Origin: Niastella sp.
GTDB taxonomy: Bacteria > Bacteroidota > Bacteroidia > Chitinophagales > Chitinophagaceae
DNA length: 11,811 nt
Assembly: GCA_021154515.1 (NCBI GenBank)
Contig: JAJKIL010000147.1
Span: 1 to 11,811, forward strand
Reading direction: 5' to 3'
Below the pieces are notes generated by a model that was given only the letters and a program-made list of their open reading frames with translations, had not been told where the DNA came from and made no database searches. The translations under genes and the position numbers were made by a program. Positions 1 to 8,500 of the stretch are shown here, piece by piece (position 1 is the first letter of the stretch; each line of letters opens with the position of its first letter).

Positions 1-1223
1 ATCTGGTAAGTGCGCCGGTTGCCGCTATCCAGCGTGGGCGGGTTAATCACTAAATTAAACAGCTGCCCTGTTCCATAAGGGTTATTGGCGCTCTGGTAAC
101 TATACTTCACACTGGTGGAAGATTTAAGCCATTTTGTGGGCTGGTAGTCGAGGTTTAGGCCCAGGGTGAACCTTTTAAAGAAGGAACCCAGTACAATACC
201 CTTCTGGTTATAATAACCAAACGAAACAGCGGTTTGCACTTTATCGCTCCCGCCTCTTATTCCAATAGTATAGTTTTGGGTAAGACCGCTGCGGTACATC
301 GCATCCTGCCAGTCTACACTATGCAGCACATCGGGTGTATGCCAGATGGGTAAGCCATGATAGGTATGGGTTGAATCTGCCGCCTCTACATTGTTCGACA
401 GCGTAGCCCAATCACGGGCATTTAACAGATCGTATTGTTTGGGTTTGCTTTGAAAACCGGTATAGGCGTCTAATGAAACCTGGGTTTTATTTTTTAATCC
501 TTTTTTAGTGGTGATGATCACTACGCCGTTGGCGGCGCGGATGCCATACACCGCAGTGGCGGAAGCGTCTTTCAGTACATCTATGGTGGCAATATCATTG
601 GGGTTGATATTGTTGATGCCTTCGGTGGTGGGGTAACCGTCTATTACATATAAAGGTGCATTTCCCCCCGCGGCCAAACTACCAATACCTCTTACCAGCA
701 CGCTCATATTGCCGCCCGGCGCCGCATCGTTATTGATGATCTGTACGCCGGCCGCTCTTCCCTGCAAAGCCTGGTCTACGGTGGTTACCGGTACTTTTTC
801 AATGGTGGCGGCGGTTACCGAACTGATGGCGCCGGTTACATCTTTTCGTTTTTGTGTTCCATAACCAATTACCACCACTTCATTCAGGTCGAGGCCGCGG
901 TTTTTTAACGATACCAGCACATTTCCGGTTTCATTAATGGGAACATCCAGTGTTTGAAAGCCAATAGAACTGATGGTTAAAGTAGTTTCATCGGAAGGGA
1001 TGGTGAAGGAGAAATTACCGTCCGGCCCTGTTTGAGTGGCCAGTTTACTTTTCTTTGCAACAACATTGGCGCCGATAACAGGCTGGCCGTCGGCCGAATT
1101 GGAAGTTACTTTACCTGTTACCTTTTTTTGTTGGGCAAAAACAGCTGCCGAAAAAAACAGCAGCGGCACCACACAGGCGACTAATCTAATAGTCAACCTG
1201 GGGACAATTGAAGCCTTTCCCAT
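1..1223 (-). CDS. SusC/RagA-type TonB-linked outer-membrane transporter, N-terminal part (3' end beyond window)
   Basis: This is the first 407 codons of a TonB-dependent outer-membrane importer of the SusC family, which normally works with a SusD lipoprotein lid to take up oligosaccharides or peptides. The start is the ATG at 1223-1221. It gives a signal peptide with hydrophobic core VACVVPLLFFSAAVFAQ, ending near residue 34. A CarboxypepD_reg-like domain follows (about residues 37-115). The TonB plug opens with the SusC signature VVVIGYGTQKRKDVTG (G120-Y121-G122), then LQGRAAGVQI, PLYVIDGYP (P190 onward) and DVLKDASATAVYGIRAANG. The last visible residues are early barrel strands. No STN secretin/TonB domain precedes the carboxypeptidase-like domain, so FecI/FecR-type signalling is unlikely. 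Its SusD partner should lie beyond the left edge. It is separated from the upstream sensor-regulator gene by a terminator and 273 nt, so it probably starts its own transcript. The family call is secure; the substrate is unknown. Confidence 0.95.
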   Translation of the reverse strand, partial: MGKASIVPRLTIRLVACVVPLLFFSAAVFAQQKKVTGKVTSNSADGQPVIGANVVAKKSKLATQTGPDGNFSFTIPSDETTLTISSIGFQTLDVPINETGNVLVSLKNRGLDLNEVVVIGYGTQKRKDVTGAISSVTAATIEKVPVTTVDQALQGRAAGVQIINNDAAPGGNMSVLVRGIGSLAAGGNAPLYVIDGYPTTEGINNINPNDIATIDVLKDASATAVYGIRAANGVVIITTKKGLKNKTQVSLDAYTGFQSKPKQYDLLNARDWATLSNNVEAADSTHTYHGLPIWHTPDVLHSVDWQDAMYRSGLTQNYTIGIRGGSDKVQTAVSFGYYNQKGIVLGSFFKRFTLGLNLDYQPTKWLKSSTSVKYSYQSANNPYGTGQLFNLVINPPTLDSGNRRTYQ

Positions 1224-1263
1224 ATAGCAATTAATTAGGTTAAAAGTGTATTGACCGTTAGTT

Positions 1264-1272
1264 CAAATTCTA
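1264..1272 (-). promoter_or_regulatory. Weak candidate -7 element for the second SusC gene
   Basis: On the minus strand this reads TAGAATTTG, about 40 nt upstream of the ATG. It resembles the Bacteroidota -7 consensus TAnnTTTG but has one extra base between TA and TTTG. I could not find a clear -33 TTTG box at the expected distance. It is the best candidate in the gap, but weak. Confidence 0.2.
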
Positions 1273-1342
1273 TACTAAAATTATTATTTCTTTATACTTA
1301 AACGTTGTACTTTTTTATCAGGTAATCACAATTTTTAAGCTA

Positions 1343-1355
1343 AAAACCAGGTTTT
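1343..1355 (-). promoter_or_regulatory. Perfect 13-nt palindrome, possible operator
   Basis: The minus strand reads AAAACCTGGTTTT, a perfect inverted repeat of six bases around one central base. It lies about 120 nt upstream of the second SusC start and touches the last of three tandem heptamers. A symmetric site here would suit a dimeric regulator such as the AraC-type output of the neighbouring HTCS, but no binding consensus for that protein is known to me. In A/T-rich DNA a chance palindrome is possible; the CC/GG core makes it somewhat less trivial. Confidence 0.3.
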
Positions 1356-1375
1356 AAAGTTGAAAGTTTAAAGTT
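1355..1375 (-). repeat. Three tandem heptamers AACTTT(A/C)
   Basis: On the minus strand three heptamers follow without gaps: AACTTTA, AACTTTC, AACTTTA. The third shares its final base with the start of the adjacent palindrome. Such direct repeats can be transcription factor half-sites. Low-complexity tracts of this sort also occur as neutral intergenic filler in A/T-rich Bacteroidota DNA, so function is uncertain. Confidence 0.5.
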
Positions 1376-1465
1376 CTCTATTAAGGGCCCTGAACTTAAA
1401 ACGGTAAACGAAGAACTCAGGAGCTTCTTTTATAACGTGAAGTGAGTGTACTGGGCACGCATTTT

Positions 1466-1491
1466 AAAAAGGGCGGTGATCAGGCCACCCT
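1466..1491 (-). terminator. Intrinsic terminator after the HTCS gene
   Basis: The hairpin begins five nt after the HTCS stop codon. On the minus strand the left arm is AGGGTGG (1491-1485), the loop is 8 nt, and the right arm is CCGCCCT (1476-1470), giving seven pairs including one G-T wobble. The last arm base opens a run of five T (1470-1466). A GC-rich stem followed at once by a T run is the classic rho-independent form. It should end the transcript carrying the sensor-regulator and insulate the downstream SusC gene. Confidence 0.8.
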
Positions 1492-1496
1492 ATAAT

Positions 1497-4400
1497 TTAC
1501 TTTACAATCTTGTTGCCCAAAGGTTTTCTGTAACGCCTGATAAATTCGGAAGGGGTCATTCCAAACAGTTTGGAGAACTGCTCTCTAAAATATCTAAGAT
1601 CATTAAAACCTGTAGCGTAAGTAACTTCTACAACCGTTTTACTGGTGTTAATCAATATTTCCGCCGCTTTCCTTAATCGCAAATACCTTACAAATACGTT
1701 TACGGTCAACCCGGAAATAGCTTTGATCCTTTTGTATAAGGTCGGCTGGCTCATGCCTATCTCCTGGCAAAAGAGCTGCACGTTAAACTCCGGCTTGTCC
1801 ATATATTGGTCTACGATCTCGATACACCTTTCCAAAAATTCTTTATGATCCGCTTCAATGCTGGCCGTCGGCTTTAGCGTAATGGCATTGAAGAAATATT
1901 GCTGCAGCCTGTTCCTGGATGTTAAGATATTCTGCACCCGGGCAACAATCAGTTCTTTGCTAAAAGGCTTACTCACATAATCTTCCGCGCCACACTCCAA
2001 CCCCGTTAGTTTTGATTTTTCAGAAGCGCTCCCCGTCAATAATATGATGGGAATATGCGCCAGGTGCGCCTGTTGTTTTAGCTTACGACACAATTCAATA
2101 CCATCCATTTTGTCCATGATAACATCGCTGACGACAATGTCGGGCAATTCCTTGCTGATCAGATCAAAAGCAGCAGCGCCATCGCTTGTTTCATAAATAG
2201 TAAATTGATCCCTGAATATGTCCCTTAAATAGCTTCTGAGCTCGGCATCATCATCAACAATGACCATGGTTGGCAGCCCCGAAATGATCTTGTCAATCAC
2301 CTTTGACTTGTTGTCCGCGGTTGTATTCTCTTCCTCGCGGCTTTCTTCCACCAGTTCATGAATAATGCTGGCACGATGGCTCCTGTCTTCTTCATGGGCA
2401 TATTCCATGGAAGCCTGTTTATTCCTGGGAAGGATCAGCGTGAAAGTGCTGCCCATTCCTTCCGTACTTACGTAGGATAATGACCCGGCATGTGCTACAG
2501 CCAGTTTCTTTGACACATATAACCCAATCCCAAACCCGGTGTGTGACGCCTTCCCGGTATTGTTGGCCTGGTAAAAGGCATCAAATAACCGGTGGCTGAT
2601 ATTTTCGGCAATGCCACAGCCGGTATCTTTAACAACGATCTGTATTTGCCCGCCCTCATCAGTCAGCGACAATTGCACTTCTCCGTTGGGCGGGGTATAC
2701 TTCAGGGCATTTGAAAGAAGGTTAAATAAAATTATTTCAATTTTCTCCTTGTCTCCACAATAGCATATTTCATCCGAAGGCCTGTCAAAATTCAAACTGA
2801 TATTTTTGGATGCTGCCCGTTGCGCAAAGCTCAGGAATACTTCGTTACATACTTCATTGATGTCGAAACCGGAAAGGTGGAGCTGCTGCTCTATGGACTC
2901 CACTTTCCTGAACAACAACAACTGATCCACCAGGCTTAATAAACGCCGGGCATTCCGGTGTACGGTCGACAACTTTTTTTGAATGTTCTCCGAATTCACT
3001 TCCGCCATAAGGTCCTTCAAAGGGCTTACAATTAATGTCAGGGGCGTTCTGAACTCATGAGAGATGTCTGTGAAAAAAGAGATCTTTCTTTCTGTCAGTT
3101 CTTTTTCTTTTTGCTTCTCCACCAATGCCAGCTTAATTTCATATCGCAACCGGTCCTGGCGCCGGTAATAATAGATAAAGGCACAGACAATACCGATGGC
3201 AACGGCTGCATACAATAAATACGCCCACCAGGTCCTGTACCAGGGCGGCAACACCTTAACAGACAACAATTGCACTTCCTCATTCCAAACCCCATCCGGG
3301 TTCATCACCCTTACATAAAATGCATAGGCGCCCTCCCGTAAATGGCTGTAATTGGCCGTCTTTATATTATTGGCAATACTCCAGGTCTTATCCCACCCTT
3401 TTAAATAATAAGCGTAATTCAGGTTATCTGCATTTGAATACTGCAATGCGGTAAAATCAAATGACAGGATGGCCTTGTTAAATGGGACCGTTATGCTGGT
3501 GATAATGTCTTTGTTGCGGGAAGAAACGTAAGCCGTGTCGGTTTCTACAGGAGAATTGTCGATTTTTACCCCGGTGAGAAACAGGCGGGGGATATTTTTT
3601 TTGTCATAAACGCTGTCCGGGTAAAAACTATTAAACCCTTTGATCCCTCCAAATAAAAATTCCCCGTTTGCAGCGATCATGGCGGCATTAAAGCTGAACT
3701 GGTTGCTTTGCAATCCATCCGCCTGCGTAAAATTCCTGAACGTATGTAAAGCAGGATTGTAACGGCACAGGCCATAATAGGTGCTCAGCCAAAGATCACC
3801 CTGGTTGTCTTCCAGGATTCTCATGATCCCATTGTTAGGCAATCCTTCTTTGGTTGTTATTCGCCGGTACGTCCCTTTTTCCCGGTTAAATAACAGCAGC
3901 CCGCCTCCCTCTGTGCCCACCCAGAAATGATGTTGTTTATCTTCGCAGATACTCCTTACAGGATACCCGATAAAGAATGATCGATGTCGCTTTTTTCCGG
4001 GATCTATCTTTATTAAATAATTGTAATTGCCTCCCCATAAATTACCTGACCTGTCTTCCTTCAACACCTGCAGATCAACCAATGAACTATCGAAAAGCTC
4101 AAACTGATCGGCAGTCCTGTTATACAAATACAAATGACCTCTGTTGCTGGCAGAAGCCCATAAACGTTGTTGCCTGTCTTCATAGATCTGCCAGACATTC
4201 TTCTCCGCAATTTTTTGAAAAGGATTATAACAGGCATAATGCCTGAACGTGTTGTTTGCTCTGTTCAGTTTGTCTATCCCCCCGAACCAGGACGAGATCC
4301 AGAGATCGTTTTTAAAATCCCTGGCCATGTAGGTGATAAAGTTGCTGCTGATAGAACCAGGGTCGGCTGAATGAACATATTTCGTGAAGCTATTCTTTTG

Positions 4401-5516
4401 TTTATCCCAGTAACGTAACCCTGCCCCATCCGTCCCGATCCATAAGTTCAACCGGTCATCTTCGCAAAGAGACAATATAAAATCGTTCACATCTTCCGTT
4501 CTCCCCTGGTGATACGAGATGGTCCTGAACGGGTGAAGATTCTTTTCCAGGATATTCACGCCACCCCTGAGCGTTCCGATCCATTTACGGCCTTCGTCAT
4601 CGATGAAGATATTATAGATCGAATTACTGTTGATGGCTTCTCCCGTTAAAGAAAGCGGCAGGGCCTTTCCGGCGCCCGGCGGTAAATACCACAACCCGTT
4701 CCCGTCAGTAGCAATCCACAGCGCCCCATTGCGGTCTTCTGTAAGGTCTCTTACGATCATTTGCGGGATGGGATCGAATGGTGTAATGGTGTTTTTGTAA
4801 ACCCTCGCTACGCCTGAATCGCTTACGATAAAAAGATCGCCATCGGACCTTGAAAAAATAGCGTAGCATTGTGTTAACCCTGTAGCAACGGCAGCTATTC
4901 TTCCACTTCCGATCTCATATTTATATAGGCCGAGGTCCTTAACAAAGAACCATACCGCCTTTTTGGTTGAATCGTATTCAATGGCCTGTACATTGTACGC
5001 CCCACAGGTTTCCCCGGGAAGCACCATTTGTTTTCCTGGCTGGTTGTTACCGGTAAATACAATAAGCCCGCTATGCGCTGTGCCAACCAACATTACGTTG
5101 CCGGCCTTCTTTATCGACAAAACAGCATCATACAGGGGAACAGTTTCGGAGCTATGGGCTTTTCTGAAGCGGGGCGTGAAAAAAGCAGACCGGCTGGGGT
5201 CATAAATACTTATGCCCTTTCCTTCTCCTATCCAGATCTTATTCTCATTGTCGGAATTGATACAAAAAACATGATTATCCAACAGGGAGGTTGGATCGCC
5301 TATGGTATTTCTAAAAACGCGAAAGGAGGATCCATCATACCTGTTCAACCCGTCATAGGTGCCAAACCACATAAAACCATTATGGTCCTTGTAAATACAG
5401 GTTACGGCATTGTTTGAAAGGCCCTGATCGATGCCCAGGTATCTTACAGATAATGTGTCGGAAGCAAAACAAGCTACTGCCCGGAAAAGAAAAAATAAGT
5501 AAATGGCAAATTTCAT
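1497..5516 (-). CDS. Hybrid two-component system (HTCS) sensor kinase/response regulator with AraC-type output
   Basis: This 1339-residue one-protein phosphorelay is of the type that senses glycan breakdown products in the periplasm and activates polysaccharide-utilisation operons. After a signal peptide (about 1-19) come 14 Reg_prop-type repeats (about 25-640; examples GFMWFGTYDGLNRYD and NLWIGTDGAGLRYWD), which fit two seven-bladed propellers. A Y_Y_Y domain (to about 757) and one membrane helix (about 764-786) follow, then a charged coiled-coil linker. The kinase has the H-box SHEFRTPLTLI (His820), N-box Asn936, G1 box DTGCGI (Asp964) and G2 box GFGIGL (994-999). An acidic linker leads to the receiver: acidic pocket 1088-1090, phospho-acceptor Asp1131, Thr1161, Lys1183. 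An AraC-family helix-turn-helix domain (about 1240-1335) ends the protein. All catalytic residues are present, so it should be active. It starts 59 nt after the VCBS lipoprotein gene with no terminator between, so co-transcription is possible. The ligand is unknown. Confidence 0.97.
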   Translation of the reverse strand: MKFAIYLFFLFRAVACFASDTLSVRYLGIDQGLSNNAVTCIYKDHNGFMWFGTYDGLNRYDGSSFRVFRNTIGDPTSLLDNHVFCINSDNENKIWIGEGKGISIYDPSRSAFFTPRFRKAHSSETVPLYDAVLSIKKAGNVMLVGTAHSGLIVFTGNNQPGKQMVLPGETCGAYNVQAIEYDSTKKAVWFFVKDLGLYKYEIGSGRIAAVATGLTQCYAIFSRSDGDLFIVSDSGVARVYKNTITPFDPIPQMIVRDLTEDRNGALWIATDGNGLWYLPPGAGKALPLSLTGEAINSNSIYNIFIDDEGRKWIGTLRGGVNILEKNLHPFRTISYHQGRTEDVNDFILSLCEDDRLNLWIGTDGAGLRYWDKQKNSFTKYVHSADPGSISSNFITYMARDFKNDLWISSWFGGIDKLNRANNTFRHYACYNPFQKIAEKNVWQIYEDRQQRLWASASNRGHLYLYNRTADQFELFDSSLVDLQVLKEDRSGNLWGGNYNYLIKIDPGKKRHRSFFIGYPVRSICEDKQHHFWVGTEGGGLLLFNREKGTYRRITTKEGLPNNGIMRILEDNQGDLWLSTYYGLCRYNPALHTFRNFTQADGLQSNQFSFNAAMIAANGEFLFGGIKGFNSFYPDSVYDKKNIPRLFLTGVKIDNSPVETDTAYVSSRNKDIITSITVPFNKAILSFDFTALQYSNADNLNYAYYLKGWDKTWSIANNIKTANYSHLREGAYAFYVRVMNPDGVWNEEVQLLSVKVLPPWYRTWWAYLLYAAVAIGIVCAFIYYYRRQDRLRYEIKLALVEKQKEKELTERKISFFTDISHEFRTPLTLIVSPLKDLMAEVNSENIQKKLSTVHRNARRLLSLVDQLLLFRKVESIEQQLHLSGFDINEVCNEVFLSFAQRAASKNISLNFDRPSDEICYCGDKEKIEIILFNLLSNALKYTPPNGEVQLSLTDEGGQIQIVVKDTGCGIAENISHRLFDAFYQANNTGKASHTGFGIGLYVSKKLAVAHAGSLSYVSTEGMGSTFTLILPRNKQASMEYAHEEDRSHRASIIHELVEESREEENTTADNKSKVIDKIISGLPTMVIVDDDAELRSYLRDIFRDQFTIYETSDGAAAFDLISKELPDIVVSDVIMDKMDGIELCRKLKQQAHLAHIPIILLTGSASEKSKLTGLECGAEDYVSKPFSKELIVARVQNILTSRNRLQQYFFNAITLKPTASIEADHKEFLERCIEIVDQYMDKPEFNVQLFCQEIGMSQPTLYKRIKAISGLTVNVFVRYLRLRKAAEILINTSKTVVEVTYATGFNDLRYFREQFSKLFGMTPSEFIRRYRKPLGNKIVK

Positions 5517-5575
5517 ATTCTACAAAGGGAACCGGCTAAATTTACCTAATTTACTAAATACATGCTAACTATTTT

Positions 5576-8500
5576 TTAAAAGTTTAGTACCCTCGATCTA
5601 CCGCTGGCATTTCTGATCGTTACCGACTGAACGTTGCTGTCGACTAAAATAAATCTTGATGATTGGGATAAAAAAGAATTTCCATAATAAAATTCTTCCT
5701 TCCGGGTTCTGTTGTTTTTCTCCCTTACAATGGCGCTCACATCATCCGGGTTAACCGGCACGTTCTTTACCGTCCGCTTCAATTGATACAGTTTCAGCAC
5801 ATCCTGGTGCTGGCTTGCAGCCACCAGGTAATGGCCCGATGCACTTATTAATTTAACCAGCGCTTTACCATTGTGCGGGATATAGATCCCGCTTTCGCTG
5901 ATAGATCGGGGAAAAAAATTGCCTTTCCCGTCACCTTTTAACAGCAGTCCGTTCAACGCATCATATCGCCCCGTACCTACTTCGGTCCCATAATCATTTC
6001 CATTGAGCAAGACGTCCAGATTGCCATCGCCGTCGAAATCGTCGGCAACCATCCCGTTGATGACCGATACCTGTGCTTCCCGGGGCAAAGGAATTAAAGT
6101 GAACTTTCCGGCGCCATCGTTTCGCAAATAACAGGATTGCAGCATGTTGGCCTGTAGCCGAAGGGCCCCGTTCCGTTGTTCCGGCGTAAGGATGTCATCC
6201 ATGGTTGCCAGGGCGAAAGGTTTATAAGTAGGATACCTTTTTTTGATCCCGGGAAACTGGCTCGCAATATCGTCCCGGCCAAAAGCAGGAAATTCCTTTT
6301 TTTGGCCCTGCGCATCCGGAAGATAGAGAGAAGGTATGGCGATATAGGGCCCGTTCTTTTCAAAATCCTTGGCGGTAATGCAAACAGGAAAAGAGTCATT
6401 GCCCTGGTAAAAAGTATTTGATCCTACGTTACCAATAATGTAATCTGTTCTTCCCGTATGCCTGAAGTCCCCTGCTACGATGCTATTCCACCAGCCTGTT
6501 TTACCGGCCACACCTGATGCGGCCGTAACATTGGTAAATTTTCCGCCAACATTTTTTAAAAACGTTACCGGCATCCATTCACCCACAACGATCAGGTCGG
6601 TTTGCCCGTCATCATCAAAATCCGTAAACAGCGCATCGCCAATCATTCCGATGTTTTTCAGTGCAGGGGCCACCCCGGCAGTGACATCCGTGAATTTCAC
6701 CTGGCCTTTTTCGGAGTCATTACGAAAAATGAAACTGCTTACCGGTTTTGGATATTGAGCAGGGGCAACGCGGCCCGACACAAACAGGTCTAATTTGCCG
6801 TCATTGTTAAAATCAAAAGCCCGTACGCATAATTTGCTGGTATAATTGACCGGCAGCGCGGAAGCCGCTTCCTGAAATTTTCCTTTGCCATCGTTGAGGT
6901 ACAATTTATCCTGGTAGTGGATGCTGTCGGGGGCTAACGAATACCCGCCTCTGGCTATGTACAGATCGGGCCGGCCATCACCGTTGGCATCGAAAAGCAA
7001 CAGGCCTTCGTCTTTTGCCTGACTGGTTGGGGCGTTCAGGCCAGGCAATAATTCCTGCTGGCTGAATTTCCCGTTTTGCCGTTGTAAAAACAACTGTGCC
7101 GGTTTCACGGAGTTGCCGCCAACGATCAAATCATCCAACCCATCGCCATTTATATCGGCTGCTGCCAGCGCAGGGTTATATTCTGACAACTTGTGCGGTA
7201 ACAATGTCTGAATATTGAAATCAATATAGGGGTTATCCTGGTGAACATAGGTAATGCCGGCAACGGCGCTCACTTCCGTGAACAGCGACTGCTGATCGAT
7301 CAGTGGCTGCTGACCCGGATCGGTTGCTGTTGCGTCCTCGATGTTCACAACGATCGACCGGTCAACCGGTACGCTTTTTAGCGTTTGTTTTTTCCCGTTG
7401 TTCCACCTTACTACCAGGGAGTCGAGCTGGCTTATTTTTCCCAACCCAAAATGCGCCCTATTTTGTACAGACGAGAGATACCCACGGTATGGGTTATTAT
7501 CGTACGCCTGTTGTTTACCATGGTCATAAAAAATAGCGGCCGTGGCGCCGATGCCATTTATATTTTGTTTACCGCCTTTGAAATGAATATTCAGGTAATG
7601 GGTAGAAATAGTGTCGTTGTCTCTTGACGTGTTCCTGTACAACAAGGCTTCATCATCGATATTGTTTATCACCATGTCCATGGCCCCGTCGTTGTCCAGA
7701 TCGGCGTAGGCAGCGCCGTTTGAAAAGGTAGGCACATTCAACCCCCAGCTCTTGCTCACATCATCGAACTGGCATGCGCCGTTATTTTTAAAGGCATAAT
7801 TGTGCAATTTCACCTGCGGGATCATGTCAAGGAGTTGCCGGTTACTGATAGTGCCGCCCGACTGTTTGCGGTAGGCGATAAAATCATGATCCGACCAATC
7901 ACGCGGAAAGCCGTTGGTGATAACCAGGTCACGGTAACTGTCATTATCGAAGTCAGCCACCAACGGCGCCCAGCTCCAGTCGGTTTGCGACATTCCGCTC
8001 ATAAAGCCGATCTCACTGAAAACCGGCATGCCTGTTGAATCATGCTGCCCTACTGCGGGCCCCTGGTTTAACTGCAGGGTATTGCGCACATACTGGTATT
8101 GGTAACCGTAATTGTCGAAGTTCTGACAGATGTTCGGATTGTTGGCAGGCGCCATCATTTTTTTGCGATAATTATCTTCAGCGCTCATGTCCAGTTCCAC
8201 CACATCAGGAAGCCCGTCGTTGTTAATGTCCACTACATCCTGCCCCATGCTGTTATAGGAGGTGTGTTTGAAATATTCCTTCGCCCTGTTTGTAAAGGTG
8301 CCGTCGTGGTTATTGATGTAAAGAATATTATTGGAAATAAAATCATCGGATACATAAATGTCTTTCCAGCCGTCATTATTGAGATCGCAAATGCTCGCGG
8401 CATGGACGTACCCTTCAAAAAGTATCCCTGCTGCATCCGAAACGTCATGAAAAACAGGATGACCGGTATGGGGGTCCGGCTCATTTTTATACAGCCTTCC

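Larger units (their letters stand above)
1224..1465 (-). promoter_or_regulatory. A/T-rich upstream region of the second SusC gene
   Basis: This is the longest non-coding stretch in the window, between the terminator of the HTCS gene and the start of the second SusC gene. No plausible gene lies in it on either strand. It is strongly A/T-rich and holds three tandem heptamers (1355-1375), an abutting perfect palindrome (1343-1355) and a weak promoter-like motif (1264-1272). No Shine-Dalgarno sequence precedes the ATG at 1223, which is normal for Bacteroidota. Position and composition fit a promoter plus 5' leader for the SusC operon, possibly the target of the neighbouring HTCS. The regulatory assignment is inference. 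Confidence 0.6.

Noticed and set aside
1036..1227. 63-codon plus-strand open frame opposite the second SusC start
   Set aside because: It is antisense to the signal peptide and CarboxypepD_reg-like region; no independent support.
1381..1399. Inverted repeat TTAAG...CTTAA around AGGGCCCT
   Set aside because: The arms are only five A/T-rich pairs around a nine-base spacer, with no T run; too weak to call a regulatory hairpin.
5028..5417. 129-codon plus-strand open frame inside the HTCS gene
   Set aside because: It is antisense to the conserved propeller region of the HTCS and has no recognisable domain or signal.
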